Below, piece by piece: positions 34,406 through 45,829 of a DNA stretch of 64,000 bases (the stretch's first letter is position 1; every line of letters begins with the position of its first letter). Location of the stretch: the NCBI GenBank assembly GCA_963383645.1, contig OY726560.1, positions 63,939,058 to 64,003,057 on the forward strand. Direction: 5' to 3'. Origin of the DNA: Muscardinus avellanarius (Eukaryota > Chordata > Mammalia > Rodentia > Gliridae). Below the pieces are notes generated by a model that saw only the letters and a program-made list of their open reading frames with translations, searched no databases and was not told the DNA's origin. The position numbers and the translations under genes were made by a program.

Positions 34406-34740
34406 GAGCTGGGCGTGGTGGCGCATGCTTGTAATCCCAGCGCTTGGGAGGCTGAGACAGGAGGATTGTACAGGTTCAAAGCCAGCCTCAGCTACTTAGT
34501 GAGGCCCTCAGCAATTAGTGAGACCCAGTTTCCAAATAAAGTATAAAATAGGTCTGGGAGTATAGCCCAGAGGTAGAAAGCCTCTGGGTTCCACCCCCAG
34601 TGCCACCAAAAAAAAAAAAAAAAAAAAAAAAGAAGAAGAAGAAGAAGAAAGAAAGAAAGAAAGAATAAAAAATTGGGCTGGGGGTGTAGCTTGGGGGTAG
34701 AATGCTCCTGGGTTCAATCCCCTGCACCACAAAAAAGTAA
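34406..34740 (+). mobile_element. Dimeric SINE, A/GAA tract, extra ID half
   Basis: A full SINE (34406-34608), a long A then (GAA)n/(GAAA)n tract (34609-34665), and a second ID half at 34670-34733 (GGGCTGGGGGTGTAGCTTGG). The extra ID half suggests one SINE inserted into another's middle A-rich joint. Confidence 0.8.
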
Positions 34741-34771
34741 AAAAATTAAAAAGAAAGAAAGAATACTAGCT

Positions 34772-34964
34772 AGATGTGGTAGCGTACACTTGTAATCACA
34801 GTACTTGGGAGGCTTAGACAGGAATATTGCAAGTTTATGGCCAGCCTCAGCTGTGTGAGACCCTGTTTCAAAATAAAGAATAAAAAATAGAGCTGGGTGT
34901 GTAGCTTGGATGTAGAATGCCCTTGGTTTCAATCCCCAGTACCACAAAAAAAGGTATATAAAAT
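34772..34964 (+). mobile_element. Dimeric SINE with 14-nt TSD
   Basis: AAAGAATACTAGCT at 34758-34771 and 34965-34978. Both halves are present. Confidence 0.92.
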
Positions 34965-35236
34965 AAAGAATACTAGCTGTAGCTATAATCAACATGAACT
35001 CTATGTTAAGATGTAAATTTTATTTTCCTGCTTATATAAATAATATGCAAGATGTTTTAAAAAGTCAAATAATATGTAAATGTGTAAGGTAGAAAAAAGT
35101 CCATCATCCCAAGAGACACATCATTAACTTTTCAAAAACCATTTTTTGGTATTTTTTCCTGTGTACACTTACACTTATATATATTAACATTACATACGTG
35201 AGATCTTACCTTCCTATTTTATTTTGTTTTTGTTTT

Positions 35237-35437
35237 TGTTTTTTTTCTTTTTTGGTGGTACTGGGGTTCCTGGAAGCCCTTCTCCCTTCGGGCTATACTC
35301 CCAGACCTATTTTTACATTTTTATTTGGAAACAGGGTCTCCTAAGCCAGCCCGCGCTGCTGGCTTCGAACCTGCGTGATCCTCCTGTCTCTGCCTCCCAA
35401 GCGTGGGGATTATAAGCATACTCCACCACGCCCGGCA
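35237..35437 (-). mobile_element. Young-type dimeric SINE with 20-nt TSD
   Basis: TACCTTCCTATTTTATTTTG at 35217-35236 and, with one A to G change, at 35438-35457. Confidence 0.92.
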
Positions 35438-35503
35438 TACCTTCCTGTTTTATTTTGGACTGAGCTTTATATTTTTTAATGCTAGAGAATGGATATGGAT
35501 TGC

Positions 35504-35725
35504 TTTTTTTTTTTTTTGGCAGGTCTGGAGATGGAACCCAGAGGCATTTGACCTTCAAGCTATACCCCTTGCCCTATTTTTATTTTTATTTTGAAACAGG
35601 GTCTCTCTAAGTTCCAGAGGACCTCACTAAGTAGCTGAGGCTGACCATGAACTGTGATCCTCCGGTCTCAGCCTCGGAATGTTGGGATTACAAACAGCAC
35701 CACACCCTGTCACCACACCCCGGGC
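35504..35725 (-). mobile_element. Dimeric SINE, third subtype, with TSD
   Basis: TGGATTGC at 35496-35503 and 35726-35733. ID part reads GGTCTGGAGATGGAACCCAG and GGCATTTGACC, a variant shared with 51753-51966 and 15471-15544. It ends 74 nt before exon E. Confidence 0.9.
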
Positions 35726-35799
35726 TGGATTGCATTATAATGTAAGGACTTCTTGTTTACAAAACAACTAGCATTAATTTATTTTTTTAATCTTATCAG

Positions 35800-35931
35800 G
35801 TCAAGATAGGCAATGAAGTTGCTACTGGAACAGGGCCTAATAAAAAGATAGCCAAAAAGAATGCTGCAGAGGCAATGCTGTTACAACTTGGTTATAAATC
35901 ATCTACTAGTCTACAAGATCAACTTGACAAG
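35800..35931 (+). CDS. STAU2: STAU2 exon E: rest of dsRBD4
   Basis: 132 nt, 44 codons, phase 0 at both ends. Residues 1-10 (VKIGNEVATG) finish the second strand and form the third; TGPNKKIAKKNAAEAMLLQL is the basic patch and final helix of dsRBD4, with the KKxAKKxAA signature. The rest (GYKSSTSLQDQLDK) starts the linker toward the C-terminal region. KSSTS differs by one residue (alanine to serine) from the mouse KASTS that I recall. The acceptor is TTATCAG; the donor AAG|GTGAGA is strong. The exon follows an 11.8-kb intron crowded with retrotransposons and begins 66 nt after a SINE duplication ends. Confidence 0.97.
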
Positions 35932-36154
35932 GTGAGAATTTAGTGTGTATGTATGCATGTCTTCTGTCAGAATACGAGTGGTTAAAGGATTTTACTCTTA
36001 ACTGGTATTAAAATAAATGCCACTTGTAACTTCTCTGAGGTACTACCATATTATTTATAAGATAGATATTCCAGGTACAAAACAATTATGTACATAAAGG
36101 ATAAAATGAAATGTTAACAAGTAATTATAATTTATGATTATCAATTACTATTTT

Positions 36155-36358
36155 TGTGTATGTGGTAGCGGGGATTGAATTCATTCAGGGCATTCTACCT
36201 CTGAGCTATACCTTCAGACTTTTTTATTTTTTGTTTTGAAACAGTGTCTTGCTCGGTTGCGGAGACCTTGATACATTGCTGAGGCTCTCCCAACCTGCAA
36301 TCCTCTGATCTCAGCCTCCCAGTACTGAGATTACAGGCATGAACCCCCATGCCCCACT
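36155..36358 (-). mobile_element. Dimeric SINE
   Basis: GGTAGCGGGGATTGAATTCA to CCCCCATGCCCCAC. Confidence 0.8.
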
Positions 36359-36620
36359 ATATACTAAAAATTTATCTGTACATGGTTTACATATTCTATA
36401 TATCAGCGTATAATTTTTAACTATTGACTGGTTGTTTTTGCCAGTCAGTTGTTTATGTCTATAGACATAGTTTTTATTTGTGTCTTTTAAGGTTGCTAGC
36501 CTTTATTTTTGGGATATAGCTGAACACACTGTAAATAAAAATTATGACTTATCTGTTTAGGGCAGGAACTATATTAGGCAGACACTTTATAATAAAGTAA
36601 TTTTTCTGTTTAATTTTTTT

Positions 36621-36725
36621 TTAATTTATTTTTGTAGTACTGGAGATTCAACCCAGGGGTATTCTACCTCTGAGCTATCCTTCTCCAGCCCTTTTTATTT
36701 TGAAATGGGGTCTTGCTAAGTTGCC
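36621..36725 (-). mobile_element. SINE fragment
   Basis: ID half and only the first words of the 7SL-like half (GGGGTCTTGCTAAGTTGCC). Confidence 0.75.
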
Positions 36726-37506
36726 ATGTTTACTTTACTTGTAAAGGTAAACTCAGAGGATATTTGTTTTTTGCCAAGTTCTGTGTTCATGGTCCCCTGA
36801 TTCTTCTGCAACAACTAATGACATCATTGACACCTGCCTCTGTTGCAAGAGAAGCACAGAACCCTGAATTCAGGACTTGGCAGATAATGTGGCAAGAATT
36901 GGCTGAATTTTATTTTGTATTAAATTTTTTATTTATACATGTGAAGAAATTACTTCTATTGGGCATTTTATTTATATAAAAGTTCATACTCAAACAAGCC
37001 TTATAATTACTTTTATTAAAAGTAATAAGCTTTTGACCAGGCCTTTCTGACATAAGGATTCTGTATCAGATATATCTTTTATTTCTGTAGGAACACATTT
37101 TTTATGTTTAGAATAAGAAAGAAATCATCTGTTAAAACATATAGCAGTAATTTTCTTTTTAAGGCAGCCATGATTCTTTCAAATGATGAAAAAACCATTT
37201 GTCTATGTGGTATTGCTAGAGATTTCAATTCTGTTTTTATAACCTGGCTAGTTAACACTTTTTCTTCTTTTTAGAAGTATTTGTAACATGAAACCTAACA
37301 TATGTTCAAATTTCTGTAGATCTTATATTGTATATATGTTGTTTTAACTTAACACATTTATATTGAATGAAATGGTGAGTGGTTTTTAAAATATGTCAAA
37401 ATAAATCTCTTCACAGACATTTGTAAGTTAAGTGAAAGAAAACATGACAATGATTTAAATTTTATTAATTAATTTCATTTATTTGAAAAACATTTTTTAC
37501 ATAGTC

Positions 37507-37562
37507 ACTGTATTAATCAGGGTTCTCCAGAGAGACAGAACCAGCCAGGATGTGTTTATAAC

Positions 37563-37612
<50 letters not shown>

Positions 37613-37929
37613 TGGCTCATTTGATTGTGGGGTGTTGACTGATCCACAATCAGCTGGGAAAGGCTGGCAAGCTGGAGACTCTGAAAGAAAGCATTACTGT
37701 TGCAGCCCAAAGACAGTCTGATGGGGAACTCCCTTTTGCTCCAGAAGATCACCCTTTTGTTTTTCTCAGATCTCCAACTGATTGGATGAGGCCCATCCAT
37801 GATGTAGGGGGCAATCTGCTTTACTTACAGCCTGCCAATTTAAATATAAATCTCATCTTAAAATTCCCACACCCACAATAATGTTTGACTACATACACAA
37901 TAATTGGTTGACACATAAATTTAACTATC
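37507..37929. repeat. Old mammalian repeat with internal (CA)n
   Basis: Starts GTATTAATCAGGGTTCTCCA, holds (CA)n at 37565-37610, and has CAACTGATTGGATGAGGCCC and ACACATAAATTTAACTATCA near the end. I know this pattern as a dispersed repeat in other mammals but do not assign the family. Confidence 0.7.
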
Positions 37930-38749
37930 ACACCGACTCAATAATAGACACTTTTAAGTGGAGACAACAGAGTGATGGAAACTTGATCTTTGCACTGAAG
38001 GAACTCAACCATTAAATGCTGGGAGTGAGGGATTTGGGTCATAAAGCAAATATTATAGCCTAAGGAGCTAGGGGACATGGGAATGAATATGGAAAGTCAA
38101 GAAAAGCAAGGGCACAGTTTCTGTATGAAGTAAAGAACTCAAGGAATCATTTAAGACTTGAACATGAAGATGAAATGTTTTGGTTTGTGTTCTTCAAAAG
38201 GTAATCCTAAAGCAGTGTGGAGAATAGGTTTGAGCAGGGGGAGGCTGAAGGCAGAGAGGCCCATCAGCAAGCAAGTGGGGTTGTTCAGGTGAGACATATG
38301 AAGGGAATCAGTAAGCTGTCAGCCCCAGATACCGTGTCTGGAGGCTAGAGGAGAAAGGGGAAGAGGATTCCTGCATAAAGGAAGCATAAAGAATGACTTT
38401 AAGCACTAAGTGGTAGTCATGTGCTACAGAGAAATTAAATCATATGATGCAGAAGAAGATCTTTGGTGAGTGTGGCAAAAGAAATTGTAAAGAACCATGA
38501 AAATAGTTCTTAATATGTCTTTTGTTTTAAAGTAGGCAACACATATACATGGTTAAAAGAATTTAAACAGTAGCATAAACAGAGAAAAAAGTCTTATTCC
38601 CTTCTCATAGTCCCAGAGGCAACTTCCACAAAGAGTTAATATTTGAACAGCATTCAAATTAGTGTCTGAAATACAGTGACTATTCCATAAGGGTTTGAGG
38701 AATAATATAACCTTATAGGGATATTCTAAGGTTATTTCCTAATACATCC

Positions 38750-38806
38750 CCATTTAAAAATTCAGATTTATTGATGTGTAATTTAGTCAATTTTGACTAA
38801 TATATA

Positions 38807-38861
<55 letters not shown>

Positions 38862-39444
38862 ATTAATGACCACTACCACCACAATATGATTTATAGCATT
38901 TCTCTTACCCTCAAAAATTTCTTAACACTGCTTTATGAAGTTAATCTGGTTCCCTGCCTTCTTCCCTTTGGCAAATACTGATCTGATTTCTGTTCCTTTT
39001 TGCCTGTTCCAGAATAGCATACAAATGAAATCATACATTAAGTAGTTCCTTTGTGTCTGAGGTCTTGTTGCTTGGCATAATGCTTTCGTGAGTTATCCAC
39101 ATCATTGCATTTATCATTAGCTAGGTCAGTTTTATTTTTTATCCTTCACCAACATTCGGGCTGTTCACAGTTTGAGATTATTATAAGTAACATGTAATTG
39201 CATTCGTGTAATTGTATATATACATATTTCTACATTATGTCCTGTATTCACCTAACAAGTACATGGTTAATTTTATAAGAAACCACAAAGCTATTTTTTC
39301 CATAGAGGCTGTACCATTTTGCATTCTCCTCATCAGTATATGAAAGTTCCACTTGCTCCACATCCTCTCTGGCTGTTTGGTGATGTCAGTTTTGACAGCT
39401 CTGTTCATGCTGTTTCTTTGAATTTTAATGTAAATTTCTCTACT
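38750..39444 (-). mobile_element. Old L1 3' region
   Basis: GAATAGCATACAAATGAAAT, TGCTTGGCATAATGCTTTCG, ACCATTTTGCATTCTCC in the minus-strand order of an old L1 end, with a (CT)n(CA)n tract at 38808-38859. Confidence 0.7.
38808..38859. repeat. (CT)n(CA)n microsatellite
   Basis: Short CT run followed by about 40 nt of CA. Confidence 0.95.
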
Positions 39445-40127
39445 AAATACTAATATTGTGTGTCTTAGGTGCTTATTTCTTCCTTGAAGTGTATGTTCAA
39501 AGCTTCACCTTTTAAAATAATTGGATGGTTTGCTTTCTTATTATTGATTTATGAGTGTTCTCAAGACTATTGAGCCTTCTGATCCATTAATAAGGTGTAT
39601 TTCTGCATTTATTTAGATTTTTGGAAATCTATCTCATATTCTACGTATTTTTTCCAAGACATATGCATATTTTGTTTGTCCTAAATATTTTATATTTTAT
39701 GCTGTTGTTAGTGGAATTGGATTTTAATTTCAGTATCTGATTATTCTTTGCTAGTATATAGAAATACATTTGCTTTTATATGTCGATTTTTACATCCTGT
39801 GTGTGACCTTTGTAAACTAACATATCAGAGTAGCCTTATTTTTTCATTTTTGTAACTTTGATAATTCCTACATCAGTGGTCATACCACTTTTGACTGAAG
39901 ACAGTTTAATTTTTCCTTTTTTAATTTGTATACTTTTATTCATAAAGAACTAGAGCACTGGCTTGTGGGCACAAACAACCTTACTCTTGGCAAGCTCTTT
40001 GTTGGTTTTTCTCTGGTAAGTCAGGTTTCAGCCACTTACTTCTGTTCAGCCTACTACAGCTTGTTCAGCCTAGAACCTGCTCTCCAGGTGCTAGATTTTG
40101 ATAGACCTTCTTTTTTGTTGTCTGTTT

Positions 40128-40129
<2 letters not shown>

Positions 40130-40179
<50 letters not shown>

Positions 40180-40372
40180 CACTTATTTTTTGTGGTACTG
40201 GGGTTCCTGGAAGCCCTTCTACCTTCGGGCTACACTCCCAGACGTATTTTATATTTTTTTATTTGGAAACGGGGTCTCTTAAGCCAGCGAGGCTGGCTCC
40301 GAACCAGCACGATCCTCCTGTCTCCGCCTCCCAAGTGCGGGGATTACAAGCGTGTGCCACCACGCCCGGAGT
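40130..40372 (-). mobile_element. (GA)n tract and young-type SINE
   Basis: (GA)n at 40131-40176, then GGGGTTCCTGGAAGCCCTTC and CAAGTGCGGGGATTACAAGC. Confidence 0.9.
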
Positions 40373-42264
40373 GTGTGTGTATTTTAAGATGATTAATTTA
40401 GAGATGTTTTGTGAAAGAGAAGCGGTTACTCCTGTGATTAATGTGACATGCTTAAACAGGACCCTTACAGAAGCAGTTTCATTAGAGTGTTGGAGTAGAA
40501 ATCAGAGAGCAGTAGACTTGGGATTCAAATGAAGGTGAAAAATTAGGCTCAGGGAATGTAATCTAATACTTAAATAACCTTGGCCATTAGTTGAAAGGGA
40601 GTGATTAAAAAAGGAACAATGGAATGGTAAACATACCTTTATCAACTTCAACAGTGTTCAGATGCCTGGGAATGTGCATTTTGTAAGCAGCCTGCATCTC
40701 TGCTCCTGAAGCAGTTGTTCCTCACTGCCCACACTTTCCCTAACTCATAGCCTTCCTCTCTCGGCTTTCCTCCTATCCTGTGATCTTGTCTTGTACTTCA
40801 CAGAGAACACAGAAGAGGAGCCTCCCTAGTCCTCCTCCATGACTCACACTTGCATTTATGAACATCTGCTTCTCTTCCATCCTTTTACAACAGAGGATGT
40901 CTTCATCCTTAAGCCAGTCCATTTGTTTGCATTAGGAATGGCTAGTCACCGTAAGGGGGTACATTACAGAGAGAGCCTGTTTGTCAAGGTGGAGTTGATG
41001 TAGCTTCCATCAGTTTGTAAGGTTGTATGGCCCTTAGAGTCATGGTTGTGGAAGCAACAGGCATATTGGCTTATATTTAGGGATTTTCAGGATGAACCTA
41101 CAGAAGGACAAAGGGGTAAGTAATTGAGAGCTGGAAGTCAAGAGTGTTTGACATGGGAACCAAGCAAAGAAGTTGAGAAAGTAATCTATAAGCAGTGTGA
41201 TAGACTGGGAAAAATAAAAGGCTTGGAGAACTGAATGATATTCAACTTTAATGTTTACAGAAATGAAACGATTGAGATATAAAATAGAAGAAATGTACAA
41301 AAATAAGATTTGGGAGATAAGCTGTGCTTTGTGCCTACTGAGATTCTCCTTTCCAGGACATGAGTTCTTGTTAAGAATGACCTTGAAATTAACAGCCATT
41401 TTGGTCTAGAAATGTAAAACTTAAATTTTTCCCATTGTACAGCAGTAATGCACTGTATTAAATATATAAGGTCTTATCTATTTGAGTTTGATTACAAAAA
41501 TGAATAAAGTATTCTCATAATAATAATAATAATGACATTTGACATGTCCCTGCCAACTTCTCCATGCTCTCCTAGCAGGCGTCTCTAAAAGAATGAGTTT
41601 TTATTATTAGGCATAACTCTGAGATGATAGTCACATGTTACTTACTGTTAAAAACATAGTTATTAAGATTAAAAGGCAAAGTAAAGGACAGAAGAAATTA
41701 GTAGAGTTGAATAAAACAGATTTTTATTAATTGCACTCTAAAAATGAAAAGCCACTTGTTTGGAAAGACTAGAACTCTGTGACTAATTGTGGGGCCGCTC
41801 CAGGGTTCCTGAAACATAAATGCTTCTCTAAGAACCTAGACAGTTGTCAGGAGCCTGATAAGTACAAACTGTTTTGGAGGTATGAATAAAGTTAGAGGCA
41901 AGGAAGGAATGGAAAATAAAAATATAGTATAGCTTATTTTTTCCTGCTCACCACGTTTTCACTGTAATAGTGACTTGAGCGCCTGTTCAAAATCTTTTAA
42001 AATTTCTTCCGTCCTCGGAGGGATCTGCTGCTCCATTAGATGGCTGTTCCTCTCGTTTGTTCTTTGTCATGGTACTTCTCACTGTGACCACTTTTGAGCA
42101 TTCTTTTTATTAGTTCCAAATTCTACTTTTCATCCCTGTGTTTTTTGTTCCTTTTTAGATGCACAGTTTATACTTATCCCATAACTTTTCTATTTATTTT
42201 TTCTCTTCAGCTTCTTCTTTCTTTCCAATTGAAAAAGTGTACTGGTATGAAAACTAGAAAAAAC

Positions 42265-42500
42265 TCAGAAAAACCTAGGTTGACATCCTAGCATCTCTCC
42301 ATGTGAGCTGTGTGCCCTCTGACTAATTACTGAGCCTCTCTAACCCTCATTTGCTTTTCTTAAAGTTTAATGTTAATATTGCTTACCAGATTTTTGTGAG
42401 GAAGAATATGAGGTAATCTTTATCCATGTAAAACCCTTAGAACACATACTAAGTAATCTCTTAGCAACCATACTTAGCATTAGTTATCAGCTTTTACTTT
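42265..42500 (+). repeat. MIR remnant
   Basis: GTGAGCTGTGTGCCCTCTGA, TTACTGAGCCTCTCTAACCC, TTTTTGTGAGGAAGAATATG follow the MIR order. Confidence 0.75.
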
Positions 42501-43282
42501 TGTCAGTTTCTTTTGTTACACAGCAATTTCTGACCTGTAAAGGATGCGTATGTTAGCATTTAGTAGTAGAAAATTGCAACAGTGATCTTGCAGGTGTTAA
42601 TTGTGGAAGAATATAGAAAATTGTGTTTCAAGGAAATAAAAGAAATAATTAAAGGAAGAAATAGACAGTTTGGTTTCATAGACAGCTGCTGGTTGTTTGT
42701 AACATACTGTCAACTTACTTTCCTGGATTTTTTGTTTTCTTTTTTGCTTTTGGTCTCCTACCGTATCTTTCCTTGTTACCGTTAAGATGTGCCATAAAAA
42801 AAGAAAAAAAAATTAAGCCACTATTTGCTAGGATTGTATTTTTGGTGATACTCATCATAGGACTTTTCCTGAATGAATGGGCATAGTAACATTTATATTG
42901 CTAATTTGACTTTAGGATTGATAAAGAAGCTCTTTTAGTTACACAGTGCTTGTGATTATTATTGTTTAATGTTTGAATAAAAATTATCTTAATCATATCA
43001 ATCCCATTTTCTATATAATATCCTGAATATGAGACTTTCTTGATGTCTTAAATTATAAATTTAAGTGAGCACATGAAAGCAGAAGGAGCAATAGATGCAA
43101 ATGTTCAAAGGGATGGATGATACTGTTTGCTTCAGTTACTCTTGTAGCTATCTTCCCAGGGTGAGAGTTGGGAAGACTATGCAGAATAACCATGTGAGAG
43201 ATCTTTGCCCTGGCTTAATTGATCAGCTTCTTAAAAATAAGATTTTTTTCTCTGAGTTTAAATAATTGATTTAATCTTTCAG

Positions 43283-43343
43283 ACGGGGGAAAACAAAGGA
43301 TGGAGTGGTCCAAAGGCTGGGTTTCCTGAACCAACAAATAACA
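43283..43343 (+). CDS. STAU2: STAU2 exon F: start of C-terminal linker
   Basis: 61 nt: 20 codons (TGENKGWSGPKAGFPEPTNN) plus the first base (A) of the next codon. This is the conserved linker that follows dsRBD4 in STAU2 and leads to the C-terminal exons, which are not in the window. Human and mouse read GPKPGF here as I recall, so this gene has alanine for proline. The acceptor is TTTCAG at 43277-43282; the donor AACA|GTAAGT is near consensus. I searched the remaining 20.6 kb for a continuation beginning with a threonine-proline-lysine-glycine codon run and did not find one, so the next intron is longer than the window. Confidence 0.94.
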
Positions 43344-43978
43344 GTAAGTCCTCTCTTTGTGTTATTCCCACGTGGCATTTATCAGTGGTGCTACCTGGGT
43401 CCATATTACAGAGGGTGGAGGGAAGGTAGTGTTTGCCTTGCTGAGGCTATGCAGGACCAGAAAACCAAGACACCAGTTCCTTAGAAGGGCTAGACCATAA
43501 CAGACTGGATATATTTAGTGCATAGCGATGACTTTTTAAGTTGTCATATTTATTAAAATAACATTTTTATAAAAATAAAGAAGAGGCAATTATATATAAG
43601 TCACTTCTCAGATCAACTATTCTCATAGTTCTATTTTTCATTATACACACAAATTTTTATATAATTATACCAATAACTTTTTATTCTTTTTTTTTAAAAT
43701 GTTACCATAAGCATTTTAACATTTCGCTGAATTGTTCAGATTTTCATTATTTTTATCAAGGTCACTAAATTCCAGAAGTGTACATATAAGATTGTTCAGC
43801 CTTATTTTACTTATAGTATCACCAGACACTCAACAATTAACTTAATTTACCTCTTTTTTTTTCAAATGCATATGATCAAGTCATTTTGCATTTAGACATA
43901 CAACTACTTTTCTTTGACACCTGCATGTCCCTGCTCTCTGCCCTCTACTGAAAAGCATCAGTTTTCACTGAAGTGACC

Positions 43979-44172
43979 CTTTTTTTTTTGGTGGTCCTGG
44001 GGTTCCTGGAAGCCCTTCTACCTCCGGGCTACACTCCCAGACCTACTTTTACATTTTTGTTTGGAAACAGGGTCTCCTAAGCCAGCGCGCGCGGCTGGCT
44101 TCGAACCTGCGCGATCCTCCTGTCTCTGCCTCCCAAGCGTGGGGTTTACAAGCGTGTGCCACCACGCCCGGC
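43979..44172 (-). mobile_element. Young-type dimeric SINE
   Basis: ACCC plus T-run on both sides suggests a TSD. AAGCCAGC at 44079-44086 and GCTGGCTT at 44094-44101 form an 8-bp inverted repeat around a CG-only loop. Confidence 0.9.
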
Positions 44173-44654
44173 AACCCTTTTTTTTTTTTTAATAAATCAA
44201 TGAGTCAAAACATTTGGCCAGTAGACATACCCAGTTTTTCTAATTTCTAACACTTTCTCTCTTCTTAAAGTCTCTGGACACTAAAAAGGCTTACGTTTGC
44301 AGATTGTCATAATGAAGGGTCTTTAGTCTGGGATTGGCAGCTTACCTCCTAACGTATATATCTAATGAAATTAGTAACAATTCTTATGAGAACATACTCT
44401 CAAGAATTGAATTCTTGGATCATCAAAATTAACCTCCTGAAAAGAGTATTTCAGTAAGATAATAGTACTCTTGGGTTTCTTTTTAGAAGTAACTGAAATT
44501 AATGTGCCTGTGAGCCCTTGGACCATTTAATAAGAGTGATAAATGTGATGAGCTTAGCACATAGCTCAATGAAAAACTTTAATCAATAAGGACTTAGAGT
44601 TTGTGTTTTATTCCTTTGATTTTTGAACGTATTGGTTTATTTACTTGTTAACAG

Positions 44655-44871
44655 AGTCGGGTGTAGTGGTGCACGCTTGTAATCCCAGCCTTTGGAAGGA
44701 TCGCAGTTCACGGACAGCCTCAGCTACTACTTAGGGAGGCACTTTGCAATTCAGTGATACCCTGTTTCAAAATAAAGAGTAAAAAGTAGGGCTGGGGATG
44801 TAGAAGTAGCTAGCTCAGAGGTAGAATGCCCCTCGGTTTTATCCCTAGTACCCTCCCCCCAAAATGACATG
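44655..44871 (+). mobile_element. Dimeric SINE
   Basis: GAGTCGGGTGTAGTGGTGCA head with a small deletion; ID part has a short duplication (TAGAAGTAGCTAGCTCAG). Confidence 0.82.
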
Positions 44872-45044
44872 AGTCTGCATGTGTTTCCCAGAAATTTCAT
44901 TCTTATACTTTTTTCATGCTTCAATTTCATTGTTTTAATAACCTTGCTTTAATAACCTTACTTTTTCACTTTGAGAATATACAGTCATTTTATAATCATT
45001 CTACTGATGTACAGTTACTTTGAACAACCCATTACTGGACCATA

Positions 45045-45460
45045 GTTAGAGTTATTTTCCCCTTTTTTAAGCAGCTTTATTGAAATATAACTCATATACC
45101 ATAAAATCACCCTTTCAAAGTTTACAATTCAGTAGTTTTTTGAATATTCATAAAGTTGTGCAACTATCACAACTATCTAATTCCAGAACATTTTCATCAT
45201 CCCCAAAAGAAATTCCATAATCACTAAATCACTCCCTCTTCCCCTCACCCATCTCGTTCCTATCAACCATGAATCCACTTGCTCTCTCTATGGATTTGCT
45301 TGTTAGATATTTTACATAAATCGGCTAATACAGTAAGTGGAATTTTGTGACTGACTTCTTTCGTTTAGCATGTTTTCAAGGTTCACCCATATTGTAGCAT
45401 GTAACTTGACTGTGCTGATGTTTTTATAGGTGCATGTATGTGTCGACTGTTATCAAAGTA
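45045..45460 (-). mobile_element. Old L1 3' region
   Basis: GAAATATAACTCATATACCA, CCTTTCAAAGTTTACAATTC, GCATGTTTTCAAGGTTCACC. Confidence 0.75.
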
Positions 45461-45463
45461 TAT

Positions 45464-45688
45464 TCTTTTTTTTTTTTCTTCTTCTGCTGTACTGGGGATA
45501 GAACCTAGGGGCATTCTACCTCTGAGCTATACCCCTAGTCCTATTTTTAATTCTTTATTTTGAAATAGAGTCTCACTAAGTTGGAAAGGGCTTCACTAAG
45601 TAGCTGAGGCTGTCCTCAAACCGGGATCCTCCTGTCTCAGCCTCCCAAATGCTGAGATTACAAGCATGTGCCACCATGCCTGGCTTAA
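45464..45688 (-). mobile_element. Dimeric SINE
   Basis: AAAGTATATT before the T-tail and after the element (likely TSD); ID half GGGGATAGAACCTAGGGGCA. Confidence 0.88.
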
Positions 45689-45829
45689 AGTATATTTAAT
45701 ATATGCAATTCGCTGTATATCAGTTGTACTTCAGTAAAGTTGTAAAAAGTAATTAGGCAGAGCAGCACCTTAACAGATGTTATATTAAAGATGTCTAGAT
45801 AACAAACAAATGTATGAAAGATGCTTTAT

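Larger units (their letters stand above)
24015..35799 (+). other. STAU2: STAU2 intron D-E, 11785 nt
   Basis: GT at 24015, AG at 35798-35799. It carries the densest repeat load in the window. Stretches where I recognise nothing: 24015-24745, 24985-25623, 25882-26360, 27046-28136, 28331-28870, 29446-29830, 30055-30464, 33180-33349, 33860-34140 and 34979-35216. Confidence 0.9.
35932..43282 (+). other. STAU2: STAU2 intron E-F, 7351 nt
   Basis: GT at 35932, AG at 43281-43282. Nothing is identifiable in 35932-36154, 36360-36620, 36726-37506, 37930-38750, 39445-40129, 40373-42264 and 42500-43282. The 40.4-42.3 kb stretch is the longest repeat-poor part of this intron. Confidence 0.9.
13292..43343 (+). 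other. STAU2: STAU2 gene, internal part (six coding exons)
   Basis: Staufen-2 is a cytoplasmic double-stranded RNA-binding protein that assembles RNA transport granules, notably in neuronal dendrites, and affects mRNA stability and translation. Six exons on the + strand, each bounded by AG and GT, join into one open frame of 809 nt (about 269 residues). Seen: half of dsRBD2, complete dsRBD3 and dsRBD4, and a lysine/arginine-rich linker between them. The order and wording match mammalian STAU2 and not its paralogue STAU1, as far as I can recall both. The 5' exons (dsRBD1, start of dsRBD2) and the 3' exons (tubulin-binding region, C-terminus) are not in the window. Exons 2 to 5 of this set are each a multiple of three and begin and end between codons. 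Confidence 0.96.

Noticed and set aside
40098..40532. 144-codon frame rich in Arg-Glu
   Set aside because: The Arg-Glu run comes from the (GA)n tract and the rest from a minus-strand SINE.
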